This document shows, in pieces, positions 11,329 through 22,644 of a stretch of 64,000 bases of DNA. The notes beneath the pieces are model-generated. The model did not search any database and was not told the origin of the DNA. It saw only the letters and a program-made list of their open reading frames with translations. The position numbers and the translations under genes are program-made. The stretch's first letter is position 1; the number at the start of each line of letters is the position of its first letter. The DNA comes from Aplidium turbinatum (taxonomy: Eukaryota > Chordata > Ascidiacea > Aplousobranchia > Polyclinidae). The DNA is taken from NCBI GenBank assembly GCA_918807975.1, contig OU964928.1:16141823-16205822 (forward strand), read 5' to 3'.

Positions 11329-14300
11329 ACAAGCAGTGAGTTTTGCTGAGTAGTGCAAATCCACCAGTCATACTTTGTGGTAATCACCATAAGGGAATAG
11401 TACGCTTCGAGCAAGGTAGCATATTGTGACTGTTTCAAGCTTAAAGTTCATACAACAACCTACCAAGTAGAAACCACAAATAGGATTTAAAATCATTTGT
11501 GATTAACACATGTGAGAGCTCATGTGTTAAACAAAGCAAACCTTTCTCACTAGAATTAGAGTTTCCTTAGTGTTCACTGGGGCTTCTACCAATTTTTGTA
11601 ATACGGCACGTGGAATAAAGATATTACGTAGAAGCAATCCACCTTTTTATAGTTACATTATTTCTTATTGTTCATCGGTCGCTGTTTTAAAAACGGTTAC
11701 CACTTTGGGGCAAAATGGTTGGGAGAGGAACGCCTGGTCAATCTGATTAAAACATCAAAAGCCCAATAAAAACATACTAACTCATGTTATTGTTCAGCAA
11801 ACGCAGAGGATAAAAAGCAAGCTAGTGTTCAAAACGTTTGCTGAACATGAGGTTAGCATTGTCATTTTGGGCTCTCTATTTTTTAACTTGTTACGAGTTC
11901 TCGTGAAAGATAAAGCAATCATAAACTTTTCCTCAGTAATCACAATTACGGTTAGTTTAGCTACGTAACACTTGCACTCAGAATATGCTATGGTTTCTTA
12001 ATGGTAACCATTTTTCAAACAATAAGCTATGTTTAAGTTACTTTCAGCGGTGGGATTGTATATACAATGTACATTTGACAGTGCATGAACAAAAGAGCTT
12101 TCCGTTGCAACTTATGTGCTGTTTTGAGTTTTGCAATTGCATTATTAAAATAGTAAGAGAAAGGGTTGATGAAGCTTACTTGAAACCACAATAAAAATAA
12201 TTTGACTTTCCATGGGGCTATTGTGGATACAAGGGTATGGAAGAACCCATAACTGCCAACACCAAACTTTCAAAAGTGTATTAATTGCAAGGTTCATATT
12301 CCAAACAAGCACAGTTTGCATGTCACTGGTTACTCTTAGTTACTCATCTTCATTCTTAGTTACTCTTCTGTCGCATTTAGGGGAGAAATTTTCCAGAAGC
12401 ATACCGTACATGTGACACTGAAGTTGTAATTACACTGTAGAATATGTTGTAATTACAATCAGCTGAGTTGAATGATATTTTCATTGCGCTGTATGCAAGC
12501 TCAAATGCGCACTAACAGTGTAGGCCTAGCTTCAATACAAACACCAACAATACATGATTTGTAAGCTGTGGGTATATTATACAAATAGTTCATATGTTTT
12601 TTCATCCCACAATTTCTCCTATTGAAAGTCTGCATCACAACTATACAAGCTTATATGCCTAAGACCTTGAGCATATGTTGAACAATGCATACTAGCAGTA
12701 GCCTAAATAAATCTTAAACTAACAGATTATTTCCAAAAATTATTAACCTTGCCATCATCTTGAGTATGAATTATATTCGCTATGTACATCACAATAACAG
12801 CAAATGAACAGACAAAATCTCACCCAAAAATACAATGTTTATAATATAAAACACACTTTAAAGCTACCAACTAACAATTTAATAAAGATTCCCTCAGCAA
12901 ATAGAATATGACTAAAAAGAAATTTTAGCTACAAGCAATGCCGGGGTAACAAATAATATTGAATTGTAATTTCCTTTGCAATACATCGATAAACAATATA
13001 AAGTTTCATCTGGTGGGATTTTGTCTCAGTTACTTATAACAAAGCATGTATATGTACATGAGTATAGAAAATGCATGGCTACAATACAATCCATGTATCA
13101 TTCATTTAAGAAAGTGCACAAAAAACATGGACAATGGATTTAAAAGGTTCTTGTCTTCAAAATCAATCAATCAAGTCTATTTCGGTATAGCTCCACATTC
13201 ATTTTCTTCCACATTCAAAAACGCTCCAAGAACTGCTAGCATCAAATCTTACATGACATGTGATGACAAATCTTAAATGACATGTAGTTGTTGAAATACA
13301 TAGTCAAATTGAATACAAACAACTGACAAATTTGCAGAAATCAAATTCACCATTCAATTTCATTTTCAACACATTAGCAATAGCATACAACATTAGTTTC
13401 TCACTATTTTTTTTACATAACAAAATGTAAGAGATAGTTGGTCTGTATTAATGCACAACGAAACTCTTTGTTGATTAAACTTCTCTTCAATTAGGAGTTA
13501 TAAAACTATAGATCACTTTATGATTGGGCTATTTAATAATACCTAACTTTAGGTATTATTAAATAGATGTGCACAACAGTAGAATACAGCTTTTTAAAAA
13601 TGTTTCTCTCTGTACCAAATCTTGTTTTACCTAAATTACAAGTATATTAAACAAAAATAGTTGAGTAGATCATAAATTCACTGTATTTGCAGTAAATGAA
13701 ATGGAAACAATATATACTTAACTTACTGTCCATTTCTAGTCAGTGAAGAATACTGTATGCAGAAATAGTTCACATAGAAATCTGCACTTGGAATCTTACA
13801 AGGCGTGATACTTATAAGACTGTTCTAAAACCTGTAAGGTCATGTTCCAAAAATGTCTTAAATTATGAACCTCATATATAATATATTATATGTTATACCG
13901 TAAATATCCTAAATCAATATCCTAAATGTCAAATAATCAAGCAAACACCAGTTTATAATTATTGGCATTAAAATTATAGTACAGGCCTATATTTCTACAT
14001 GATATACCATGCAGCACTTTAAAAACATTAATGCTTAGCTTGAATTTTCTGTTTGGGCCATCATAAAATTCTATTGGCTTTTTAATTGTAAAATAGCTGT
14101 GTTTAAAATATACAACCATTTATTTTATTGGACATTCAGAAATGTTTTGACAAAAACAAATTCAGTCATGGTTGTATTTTCATGGTTGCATCATTAACAT
14201 CATTATGCCCTTTGCATTAACAATTAAATTTTCTCAAGTGTTTCTCATAAATTCAAGTCAATGCATTAAAACCCAACATGCTTTAATCACATCTGCCTGA

Positions 14301-14644
14301 TTAGTCCATACCTGTAATCAAATCCTACCTGTAACAACTTGTTGTCATTCACAAAACTATGTAACAAGACTGAATAAATATGATACAAATATTTTGTAGC
14401 TTGCATGCATACCGGTAACATGTATGTAACACGGATTTTAAGGTTTAAACAGTATAGAAGATTGTAAATGCAAGGATGGTCTGTTTTAATAATTGTTGCA
14501 AAAATGAAACACAATGATGTATCAGCATGTTCAACATTCCTTTAGAAAATACTTGATCAATAACTTTCTGTTTGTAACTCAATTACAGTTCATCTTAAAT
14601 GACTGAGTTTCGTAGTAAATTTCAGTCAAAAATAACTGTGAACC
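11329..14644. other. Intergenic region between ankyrin gene and ARPC2
   Basis: AT-rich, no supported gene. It should contain the 3' UTRs of both convergent genes. Possible polyadenylation signals are AATAAA near 11,611 for the + gene and the complement TTTATT near 14,118 for ARPC2. A perfect short hairpin lies at 13,531-13,564. Small open frames here lack protein-like composition. Confidence 0.5.
13531..13564. repeat. Perfect 16-bp hairpin
   Basis: Two 16-bp arms, ATTTAATAATACCTAA and its exact reverse complement, are separated by only CT. It lies downstream of ARPC2 (about 1.1 kb past its stop) and could be a folded 3' UTR element or a small foldback remnant. Confidence 0.6.
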
Positions 14645-15544
14645 TTAGCGTTGAAATGTCTTTCCTGAAATTGTTTTCTTTTCCTTGTTTTTATCTTCTG
14701 GTCGAGCTCGATTGAGAACCTTCAAAAAATCTGAAGTTTTTGCTCTCATTCTTTGATGCATGTAAGCCTTGCTGCACTTGATGTGGTAGTGCAAATAGTT
14801 ACGAAATGTGTGAATCAAATCAATGGTGTTGTCACGCACATTAGGCGCAGTGTGTCTTGGAAATAAGACAAATGTAATGTATCCAATATTATCTCCAACT
14901 GCAGCATTTTGACCTTGCAATTCCAGTGGAGGATCTCGGTGGCTATATAAAACTTGGGGTGCTGTTTGGCTACGGCGCCTGCTTTCCTTGAATTCTTGCA
15001 TAAAAACTTTTCCAAATGTAATGTCAGATTCATCACGAAAAACTGTGCTAAAAATCACAGTCACGCGATCCTTTTTGGCTTCAACATACATGGTTTCATC
15101 ATCCCGATAGTTTATTACTGCCCTTTTACCTACTTCACCACTAGATTGTGCTTCAAAATATTTTTCAAAAACTGAAGCAAAGCAATTTCTCTTGAACTGC
15201 CCAGCTTTCTTGACAATATCTTTGAAGTTTGTTGGAACTTTTGTGAGGTCATACAGCAGAGTCACGCTGAATCCATCTTCTGCAGTGGTCTGGTAAAAGT
15301 CGGCATATTCTCTTTTAATGAGTTCATCTGCCCCATGTTCCAGCAAGTCCTTGTAAAATTTTAATCCAATACTTATTCTAAGCTTAGATTTATCGCCATT
15401 TGGATTCGAAATGTGATACAAAGCTCCATCAAAGTCGGCTACAGTCACTTCTGTGGAGTCCTGTTTCCCTCCTGCAACAGCAGTTTCAAACTTATACGTA
15501 AGAGTATCTTCAATTACTCTGTTTGCAGTTTCCAACAGAATCAT
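14645..15544 (-). CDS. ARPC2: Arp2/3 complex subunit 2 (p34-Arc), intronless
   Basis: Subunit of the seven-protein Arp2/3 complex that nucleates branched actin filaments in the cytoplasm; with ARPC4 it forms the structural core that contacts the mother filament. The 299-residue frame starts [15 protein letters not shown] and covers the whole family length (human 300). Near-identical blocks include [82 protein letters not shown] and [16 protein letters not shown]. The vertebrate gene is split by many introns, but this copy has none and no broken codons. About 31 nt upstream of the ATG is an acceptor-like TTTTTGTAG, suggesting a 5' leader intron or trans-splice site. No poly(A) tract follows the stop. 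Confidence 0.97.
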   Translation of the reverse strand: MILLETANRVIEDTLTYKFETAVAGGKQDSTEVTVADFDGALYHISNPNGDKSKLRISIGLKFYKDLLEHGADELIKREYADFYQTTAEDGFSVTLLYDLTKVPTNFKDIVKKAGQFKRNCFASVFEKYFEAQSSGEVGKRAVINYRDDETMYVEAKKDRVTVIFSTVFRDESDITFGKVFMQEFKESRRRSQTAPQVLYSHRDPPLELQGQNAAVGDNIGYITFVLFPRHTAPNVRDNTIDLIHTFRNYLHYHIKCSKAYMHQRMRAKTSDFLKVLNRARPEDKNKEKKTISGKTFQR

Positions 15545-15917
15545 GCTTTCTGATAAATGGCAAGAAATGTACCCTACAAAAATTGTAAATCAAAATCTGA
15601 AACGATGATGCTGCCACAATACCAGGAAACGCAGTCAGTCATCAACAAGGAGTGCCAAATATTTTCAGAGTTGCCATTGAAGCAATATTTAACGCTTTGT
15701 TGATGATGATCTTTGAAGCTTTGTTGAGAAAAAAGAATTGAGATGGTTGTGAGTCAAACGAATTTATTTTCACACAATATTTGACTTTCTTTAGAAGGTA
15801 GTTATATTTTTCTGAAGCGTGTATTGCACGATTGTTGTTGAATGTACATTTGTTGAGTTCCATGTTTGTTAAATGAGTTGTAGCTTAAAAAATGTTTAAA
15901 TACATTTCGCTTCGTGA
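15545..15917. other. ARPC2 upstream region
   Basis: Probable promoter and 5' leader of ARPC2 on the minus strand. An open frame of 73 codons on the minus strand (15,642-15,863) has no recognisable features and is not called. No TATA or other element is convincing. Confidence 0.3.
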
Positions 15918-16085
15918 AAGAAGAAGCTTCAAGGTAGCGACGCTGATTCGACTCTTGAGGTGTGCGACTGATCAATACACGTTAAGGACTGTTCTCCATT
16001 CAGCAGCATCTAATGGATGAAATAATTCCCCGGCAACATCACTTCAATAATCGGAAAACTCACTCTGTCAATCTTGAGGACCGGC
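15918..16085 (+). repeat. tRNA-derived SINE, copy 3 (truncated)
   Basis: Starts within the head (GAAGAAGCTTCAAG), passes a decayed B box (GATTCGACTCT) and the shared body (GTTAAGGACTG, then ATCTAATGGATGAAATAATT), and stops at GAGGACCGGCCGC, before the usual tail. Confidence 0.75.
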
Positions 16086-17696
16086 CGCAAATTTTTTTCC
16101 CACGAACTTTCTGTCTCATTTCCATATTTCTGTAAGTGTAGCCATTACTGGTTACCGCAAGTATCAGTTTTTACCAATTCATTTTTTTTTTTGCGCGATT
16201 TTCAAAGTCAGCAGCCAATTATTGCCATCCAGGTCCAATTCTAAACATTGAACATTAAAAAGCGCAACCTACCTGGAGAGTGGAGACACACCTAGTCTAA
16301 TCAGGTTTAAACAAGTTGAGAAAACAAATTGATTCTAGTCACCATTACACTTTACAGATTTGCGACCAATTTCTTTATTGCCAACTTTTGCCAAAATTTT
16401 CGAAATTTTTTTATATAAACAGATGATGAATTTTATTGACAAATATAATATTTTAACCCCAGCTCAACATGGTTTTCGTGAAAATGATTCAACAAGCTTA
16501 GCATTGACAAAAATTTATGATGATTTACTTTCTAACTTGAATGATCACAAATACACATGCTCGGTTTTTGTTGATTTAAGTAAAGCTTTCGATACAGTTG
16601 ATCATGGCATACTTTAAAAAAAACTTCACCATTACGGCCTTCGTGGCAAGTTTTTAAACGTTTTAACATCTTATCTAACAAATAGAATGCAAAGTACAAA
16701 AATTAATGGTAAGAATTCTAATTTCAATGTTGTTAAATGTGGTGTCCCACAGGGGTCAATCCTTGGTCCCTTGCTTTTTCTTCTTTATGTAAATGATCTT
16801 CCAAATGCATCTTCTTTTTCAACTACACTTTTTGCTGATGACTCAAACTTTCATATGTCAGATAAATGCCTGTCATCTCTCCAAAAAAATGTCAATAAAG
16901 AGATAGGAAAAATTGATGTGTGGATGAAATCCAATAAACTTTCATTAAATTATAGTAAAACTACTTATATGATCATCTGTAACAAAAAAAGTGCAGCATA
17001 AAATTTTAATCTGTCCATCAGTGGCCGATCCATCGAAAGGAAGAAATGTATAAACTACCTAGGTGTAACTTTGGATGAGCGATTGACATGGGATAGTCAT
17101 ATTATTAATCTTAGAAAGCAGCTTGCAAAGGTCTGCGGCATAGCATTTAAGCTGAGATACATTGCCCCTTTAACAATATTACAAATCTTATATTATGCTT
17201 TGTTTCAATCCAAGATCCAATACTCGATTATAAATTGGGGAAGAGCAAACTCTACATTGCTTGCTCGACTACAAGTGTTACAAAACAAGTTCATTTGATC
17301 CTGGTTATTTTTGCCAAGGTCAACAAATACAACTGTTCTTTATCACCAATTTACTGTGCTCAGAATTGACGATATTATTAAATTAGAGACTGCAAAATTT
17401 ATGTACAAATATGTGCACAAAATGCTGCCCCGGGCCTTTGCTGGCTGCTTTATTTTTGTAATCGAAATTCACCATCATAAAACCCGTCAGAACCAAAAGA
17501 ATGATTTATATTTGTCTTCTACAACGTCAAACTCTGGTAAGAAGATGCTATGTTTTAATGGAGTGAAACTATGGAATCAAGTACCAAAAGAAATAAAAGA
17601 AAAGTCTTATAATGTTTTTAAATTTAAATATAAATGTTTATTAAAGAATTTGTACAATGATCACTCCTGAAACGTATCATACGCTTATTTCTCTAC

Positions 17697-18108
17697 GGTA
17701 GGCACTTTTACGTATTACACTGCCCGAAGAGGTAACCGCAACCATGCGTATCGTATATGACATTACTGGTGTTTTAGTCACAACTTTTCTCATAAACTCC
17801 ATTGTTTGCAGTCACTACGATTCTTCTTGCACTCAGTTCAGTTGAAGAAAAAATAGTATTAGCAGAGGGTGGGAATCGAACCCATGCAATCGAAATTACT
17901 ACTCCTCTGCCCTAACCATTAGGCAACGTTTGTTGTGGCGATGCATTCAGTTAAATTTCTTTGTATCAAAATCTTTCGATAAAGACGACCAGTTAATCAC
18001 GTTGTGAGTCATGCCACGCATGATAGCACTACCAACATCAGCGATGTCGTATGTCACGCATGGTTGCGGTTGCCTTTTCGGGCAGTGTAATACGTAAAAG
18101 TGCCTACC
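17697..18108. mobile_element. Mutator-like MITE (9-bp TSD) with a tRNA-like module
   Basis: Inverted repeats of ~65 bp start GGTAGGCACTTTTACGTATT and end with the complement. They are flanked by an identical 9-bp duplication TTTCTCTAC (17,688-17,696 and 18,109-18,117). Long repeats plus a 9-bp duplication are typical of Mutator-like elements. On the minus strand the centre has GGTTCGATTCC (17,872-17,882), a B box, and CCTAATGGTTAGG-type A-box sequence ~35 bp upstream (17,911-17,925). It is inserted in the LINE 3' UTR. Confidence 0.88.
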
Positions 18109-18251
18109 TTTCTCTACACAGTTTTTTTTTATGTTGCCCTGTGTTATTCCATTGTTATTGTATTATGTAAAGTGCTTGTATTGTGCTATATATTATATAT
18201 GTGTTAATGTTCTTAATTTTGGGTCTTTTGTTTAAATGTTTGGGTGGCAGC

Positions 18252-19114
18252 CAGTGGCGTACGCAGGGGGGGGGGCATTGGGCCATGCCCCCCCTAAAAA
18301 TGTTTTAGTAGTTAACGACGTAGATTAAGGCATTTAATTTGTTTTGCATTGCTCTGTCAAAGCAATTACTGTAACAATGTTGTTTTATAGACTAAGCCAA
18401 TACGAAATGTATGGCCCACTCCACCTACCCCACCCCAGGTATGCCAATGTAGCATAGTGTTCTTCTGTAAGCTTATTACAGTGATTAGTGAGAGAGAAAT
18501 GGATATAGTCTAAACTAAAACCATACTGGGATATCATGAAGACATCTGGGATATCAATGGCCAGTGGCGTAGCCAAGGGGGGGGGGGGGGGGGGGGGGTT
18601 ACAACCCCACTTGGCACGCGTGTGACGTCACGATATTGAGAATGATGCTTTCAGTCTCTTTATGCTTGGGAATGATGCTTTCAGTCTAAAAAAACTAGCC
18701 TAATTTTAAACAAAACTGCATTAAAAGAGCGAGTTTTGCAAATACCAAACATTCAAACATCTCAGCCAGGAATTAGCAACAAGAAAACATAGAGACTTAG
18801 CTTTATTTTCGAAAAATGCCGAAGAAAACATGATTTTATCCTTTTGCTATGCCACCTGACAGCACCATTTTACAGGAATATTCATACCCACATTTTTGTT
18901 GAAAATGCTCTCAGAATGCACCAAATTCAAAGTAATTTTTCACAATTTTCTGGGGGAGACCCCCCAGACCCCCCGCCGCTGGGTGTCGTCTTAAGCGAAA
19001 ACGCCGTCGGGCTTCGCCCGCCGGTCTTCAAAACCCCCCTTTTTTCTTCAAAATTCCTGGCTACGCTACTTTCAATGGCCCCCCCCCCCTTGAGAAAATC
19101 CTGCGTACGCCACT
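18252..19114. mobile_element. hAT element (CAGTGGCGTACGCAGG) with nested hAT
   Basis: Termini CAGTGGCGTACGCAGG...CCTGCGTACGCCACTG are flanked by the perfect 8-bp duplication GTGGCAGC (18,244-18,251 and 19,115-19,122). The target is the LINE 3' UTR. More than half of the interior is a second hAT element. Confidence 0.92.
18562..19071. mobile_element. Nested hAT MITE (CAGTGGCGTAGCC family)
   Basis: Ends CAGTGGCGTAGCCA...GGCTACGCTACTT are flanked by the octamer TCAATGGC on both sides (18,554-18,561 and 19,072-19,079). The interior shares long segments with the copies inside 22.6-23.8 kb and 45.5-46.3 kb, for example GAATGCACCAAATTCAAAGT and ATTAGCAACAAGAAAACATA. It has C/G runs near both ends. 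Confidence 0.9.
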
Positions 19115-19196
19115 GGTGGCAGCTGACTTTGGTGACCTTTTGGTCTTTCGCTGCCATCCTTGTTGTGCGAATATTAAGCTTCAATTCAATTCAATT

Positions 19197-20692
19197 TTAT
19201 TTTTTCTGCTGGCGCAAACATGTACAGAACGGCAAAGCAAACATACGAATTTGACACCAACAAAAGGTAAAGATGGCAAAACCCAAAAGTTTAAAATAAA
19301 TTCATCGATAAAACAGTGTTACCATTATCTTAAAATTGCACAGCCACCAAACCTAGAAGCGAAATAGAAAAAAGTTTTTTTTTTGTGAAATAGTCCTACA
19401 ATTACAATTAACACTTGCAAGTGCAAGAGCGATTAAACTTTATAACATAAAGAAAAATTTCAAAAGGTGACAAGTGTCCTGAACTTTTGCTTTGTGAGTC
19501 TTCAAGAGCATTTAAAAAAATTGATGCTATAAAAGATTCAATCAATCAATGCAAAAACATAAGCGTCTTGTATTTCGTGGTAGCCTATTCAGAGTGCATG
19601 AACAGACAATAGGACTACATGTGAAATTACAAGCGAAAACCAGACAGAAGTAGGCTCCCAGCCGGAGGTTAAGAATCAGCTATGTGGTCACAGCGGTAAA
19701 CCATAATCTCTTCGTGGGAAAATTGTAACATAAGATTTCCGGGTCCGTTCGTCTGTATGCAATGACCGAAAAGAAACACTCTTCTGAAACGTCTATTCAA
19801 GAATTGTATTTCTGTAAAAAATAGCCTCAAAGCTGTCGAAATTGGGACGCAACACCGTACACCACTAAAACTTGTCACTACAAAACAAATTACTTGGATA
19901 AAGACGGAAATTCGTCCAGCTGGCAAGCACTAAGCAAACAGTTAAATATTCGACCACTCTTCAAGCAACAATTTTAAAAATGACGAGAATAGATTGCAAT
20001 ATTTCAAACGCACGTAGGCAGTTACTGTGACGTAATAATGATAACCAATGATAAGCTATTCAAGTAGCTGTTCAAGTTTAGCTTACACCTGTTCAAGCTT
20101 GGCCCACACCTGTTCAAGCCTGGCTTACACCTGTTCAAGTACAGTAATTAAAGATTTAACGATGATGTAATGTTATGCTGCAGCTGCAATGTTTTACAGG
20201 TCTTGCAAACAATTCTGCAATCTGCTCATTTGTTTAGAAATATCCCATTACGTAATACGCTAAGCTTCAGTAGACCTGAACGGTTTTACATGACGTTTGA
20301 TTTGGTGAACAATTGTCTGGAACACTATATGGCCTTATGTAATTTAAGCTATTATTTATGTCGAGATTCTGTAGCAGCTTTTTTCTGTTTTAAATACTAA
20401 ATAAACAATACACAGACTAAAATGAATGGACCCCTAAACAGTAGTGACCACCCTGCCGAGGGGCACGGGTGGGGGTTAACACGGCCCTGCATATGAACGG
20501 ACGAAAAATCTCATAGCGGCAAAGCCTACCATAAAAGAGGACAATAAAATGCAGAAATCAACGATGTATGTTTTCATAATTTCATAGCCTACCTTGGTCA
20601 ATGGTAGGCTAGAGCTTTTTATTAGTCCTGATTGTTTATGCAAAAACTTGACTGTTTCACTCTCTGCTTGTTTGCGTCATCAAGGAAATATA
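19197..20692. other. No gene called
   Basis: AT-rich. A ~110-bp segment at 19,200-19,320 (GGTAAAGATGGCAAAAC, then CAAAAGTTTAAAA) has a diverged relative at 22,520-22,625, so it is another repeat. A minus-strand open frame (19,669-19,924) is protein-like with a hydrophobic start but has no ATG; it follows an acceptor-like TTTGCTTAG and could be a terminal exon. A minisatellite lies at 20,068-20,144. Confidence 0.35.
20068..20144 (+). repeat. Minisatellite, 21-bp unit
   Basis: About 3.5 copies of CTGTTCAAG(T/C)(T/C)TGGCTTACAC-like units, with a few substitutions between copies. It is not inside any recognised gene. Confidence 0.8.
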
Positions 20693-20818
20693 GACTATTG
20701 CAGGGATGGGGAAATTTTTTAGTATTGCGAGCCACATAAAATGAGAAATAACACAGGCGGGCCATTAAAAATTTCGAAATGTTATTTACAGATAAAAAAT
20801 GCAGCGAAGTAGATTCAA

Positions 20819-22510
20819 TAGACCGATCCATCGCCTAGCAACGTTCAGCCAATCAGAGCGCATGAGAGCAAGCTATCTTCGCTGGCCAATTATGTAGCAT
20901 TGATTTTATGCAGTTTCTGTCACATTTATGCTGTGATTTTTTAGAAGTAGAATTTTCTTTTGCTGTACTTGCAGGTTTGACAGCAAATACCTATTTGAGA
21001 TGTCTTAAAAAACTTAAAATCGGAAACTTGCTGCAAATAGTGCTTTCTAAGACACAATTTAACTGGGTTGTTAGAGCCACAGCCATGCAGTGTTATCAAT
21101 GTTTTGAATAGCTGATCATATTTTTATAGAAGAAGTTACATAGCCTGGATGGTGTGCTGTGCTGCAACTGCTACCTTGTTTGTTTGATTTGTTACAATTC
21201 ACTGGAGTGAAAAATTAAATCTATAATAAGCCAAATCTTTTAAATGAAACCCATTTCTTAGCCTGCAAAGAGTCAAAAGTGGCTGATTTTACAAAGACAA
21301 TTTCAAACATTTTTCTTTGCATTCTTTGTATTTAATGGCACTTGTGGCATTTTGCGTCAAAAAATCAAACAGGGTTTTAAATTGCACCTGACAGCGTGAC
21401 TTAAACCAGTACAATATGCAAACAATTCATTAACAGGAGAATTTAAAATGGAACTTGCACTAAAAAATGACCCTTCTTGCAATTGTAGCAAAAGAAGAGA
21501 TTGCGATTCATATTGCAATTTTAAAGCACAAAGTTCTTCTTTCAAAGCTTGATTTTCAGTTACCAGCTTGCATGATTCTGCAATGAATAGCATATAGCCT
21601 GTAAACCATGGTTGTTTAAATTTAATGGTTGCATAAGATAAAAAAGGAACCGAAACATAGCCTATAATACCAATAGCCTAGTACCGTAAGCTACCAGTAA
21701 TTAATTCATACAAATCAAGAAATAAACCAATTAGCCTAACCCATTGCAAAATGACTACATACGGTAACCTATCATTGTTTTGTGCTTCTGAAATACTTTT
21801 TTGCTTCTTTTGTACATGGTCATAGTCATCTTGTTCACTGTTCATTGTCATGAGACATATCTGGCAGAACTCGTTTTCGGCTCTTTCGAGTTGTTCGTAC
21901 TTTCATTCCATCAGCTGGAATTGGGTCTGGATGTATGTCAGAAGGTTTTCCATCCACAAAATGCTAAAAATGGTAACACTTCATGTATTTATTGTATTTT
22001 AATACATTGCAAAACCACCACCACAAATAAACATTAAAATCAGTCTATCAGTAGGCTATATAGCCTACCCCCCAGCAGAGCTAGTAGCTTGTTTAGGCAA
22101 TTGATGCAGCATTGTAAGACGGTTTCTGTTTTGATAAGATCGCAAACAATTTCAGATTCTAGATAGTATAGTTACCACCTACCTTTGAACAAACGTATGA
22201 ATGTTCAAAGGTTAATTCTTGACACGTTTAGCTGTACATGAAGCCGACCATATGCTTTGATCCAACGTAAACAGTCTTCCAATCTTGTTTTTGGTTTAGG
22301 AAAGCAAATGAAAGTGATATCTTTGCATTTGTCTGGATATTTGTCGTCAAAATTGCAAGTGCCATAACTAAATCTCTTATTTACCACCACGAAAACAGCA
22401 TAAACGTGACAGAAACTGCACAAAATCAATGCTACATAATTGGCCAGCGAAGATAGCTTGCTCTCATGCGCTCTGATTGGCTGAACGTTGCTAGGCGATG
22501 GATCGGTCTA
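20819..22510 (-). mobile_element. THAP-type DNA transposon with ~115-bp terminal repeats
   Basis: The inverted repeats (20,819-20,934 and 22,395-22,510) start TAGACCGATCCATCGCCTAG and are nearly identical. Both outer flanks read TTCAA. The minus strand holds transposase remains. Near 22,205-22,429 is a THAP-like segment (YPDKCKDITFICFPKPKT, then CLRWIKAYGR). Near 21,841-21,963 is HFVDGKPSDIHPDPIPADGM, and at 21,357-21,593 a leucine-rich coiled coil (ENQALKEELCALKLQYE). Order THAP then coiled coil fits P, Kolobok or ISL2EU-type transposases. The catalytic domain is not visible, so this is a deleted copy. The superfamily is unsettled. Confidence 0.8.
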
Positions 22511-22644
22511 TTCAATTTATTTTTCTTTGTCGGAAAACAACAGCAATGATAAAGTTACAAATAGTGAACGGGAACAAAAGGAAAAGGTGGCAAAACTACA
22601 AAAGTTTAAAACGTGCATGCGATGCAAATTTAAAGGTTACGTAC

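Larger units (their letters stand above)
16345..19196 (+). mobile_element. L2/CR1-like LINE, 5' truncated, with nested insertions
   Basis: Reverse-transcriptase frames at 16,360-16,617, 16,687-17,001, 17,071-17,298 and 17,311-17,670 carry LRPISLLPTFAKIFE, AQHGFRENDSTSLAL, VDLSKAFDTVDH, GVPQGSILGPLLFLLYVNDLP, the catalytic FADD (about 16,832-16,843) and SKTTYMI. The C-terminal PRSTNTTVLY...LWNQVPKEIK block follows. Stops and frame changes separate the segments. The 5' half (endonuclease) is absent. The 3' UTR continues past a 9-bp-TSD MITE (17,697-18,108) and a hAT element (18,252-19,114) to a TTCAATTCAATTCAATT end near 19,181-19,196, as in L2-type LINEs. Confidence 0.9.

Noticed and set aside
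18844-19254. Open frames with FYRNIHTH / MHQIQSNFS-type residues, repeated near 22.8, 23.3 and 45.9 kb
   Set aside because: The identical frames recur because they lie in the interior of the CAGTGGCGTAGCC repeat. They contain G/C runs and no domain.
19669-19926. Secreted 85-residue protein on the minus strand
   Set aside because: The apparent start is TTG, an in-frame stop lies just upstream and no ATG exists near the hydrophobic part. Kept only as a possible terminal exon in the region note.
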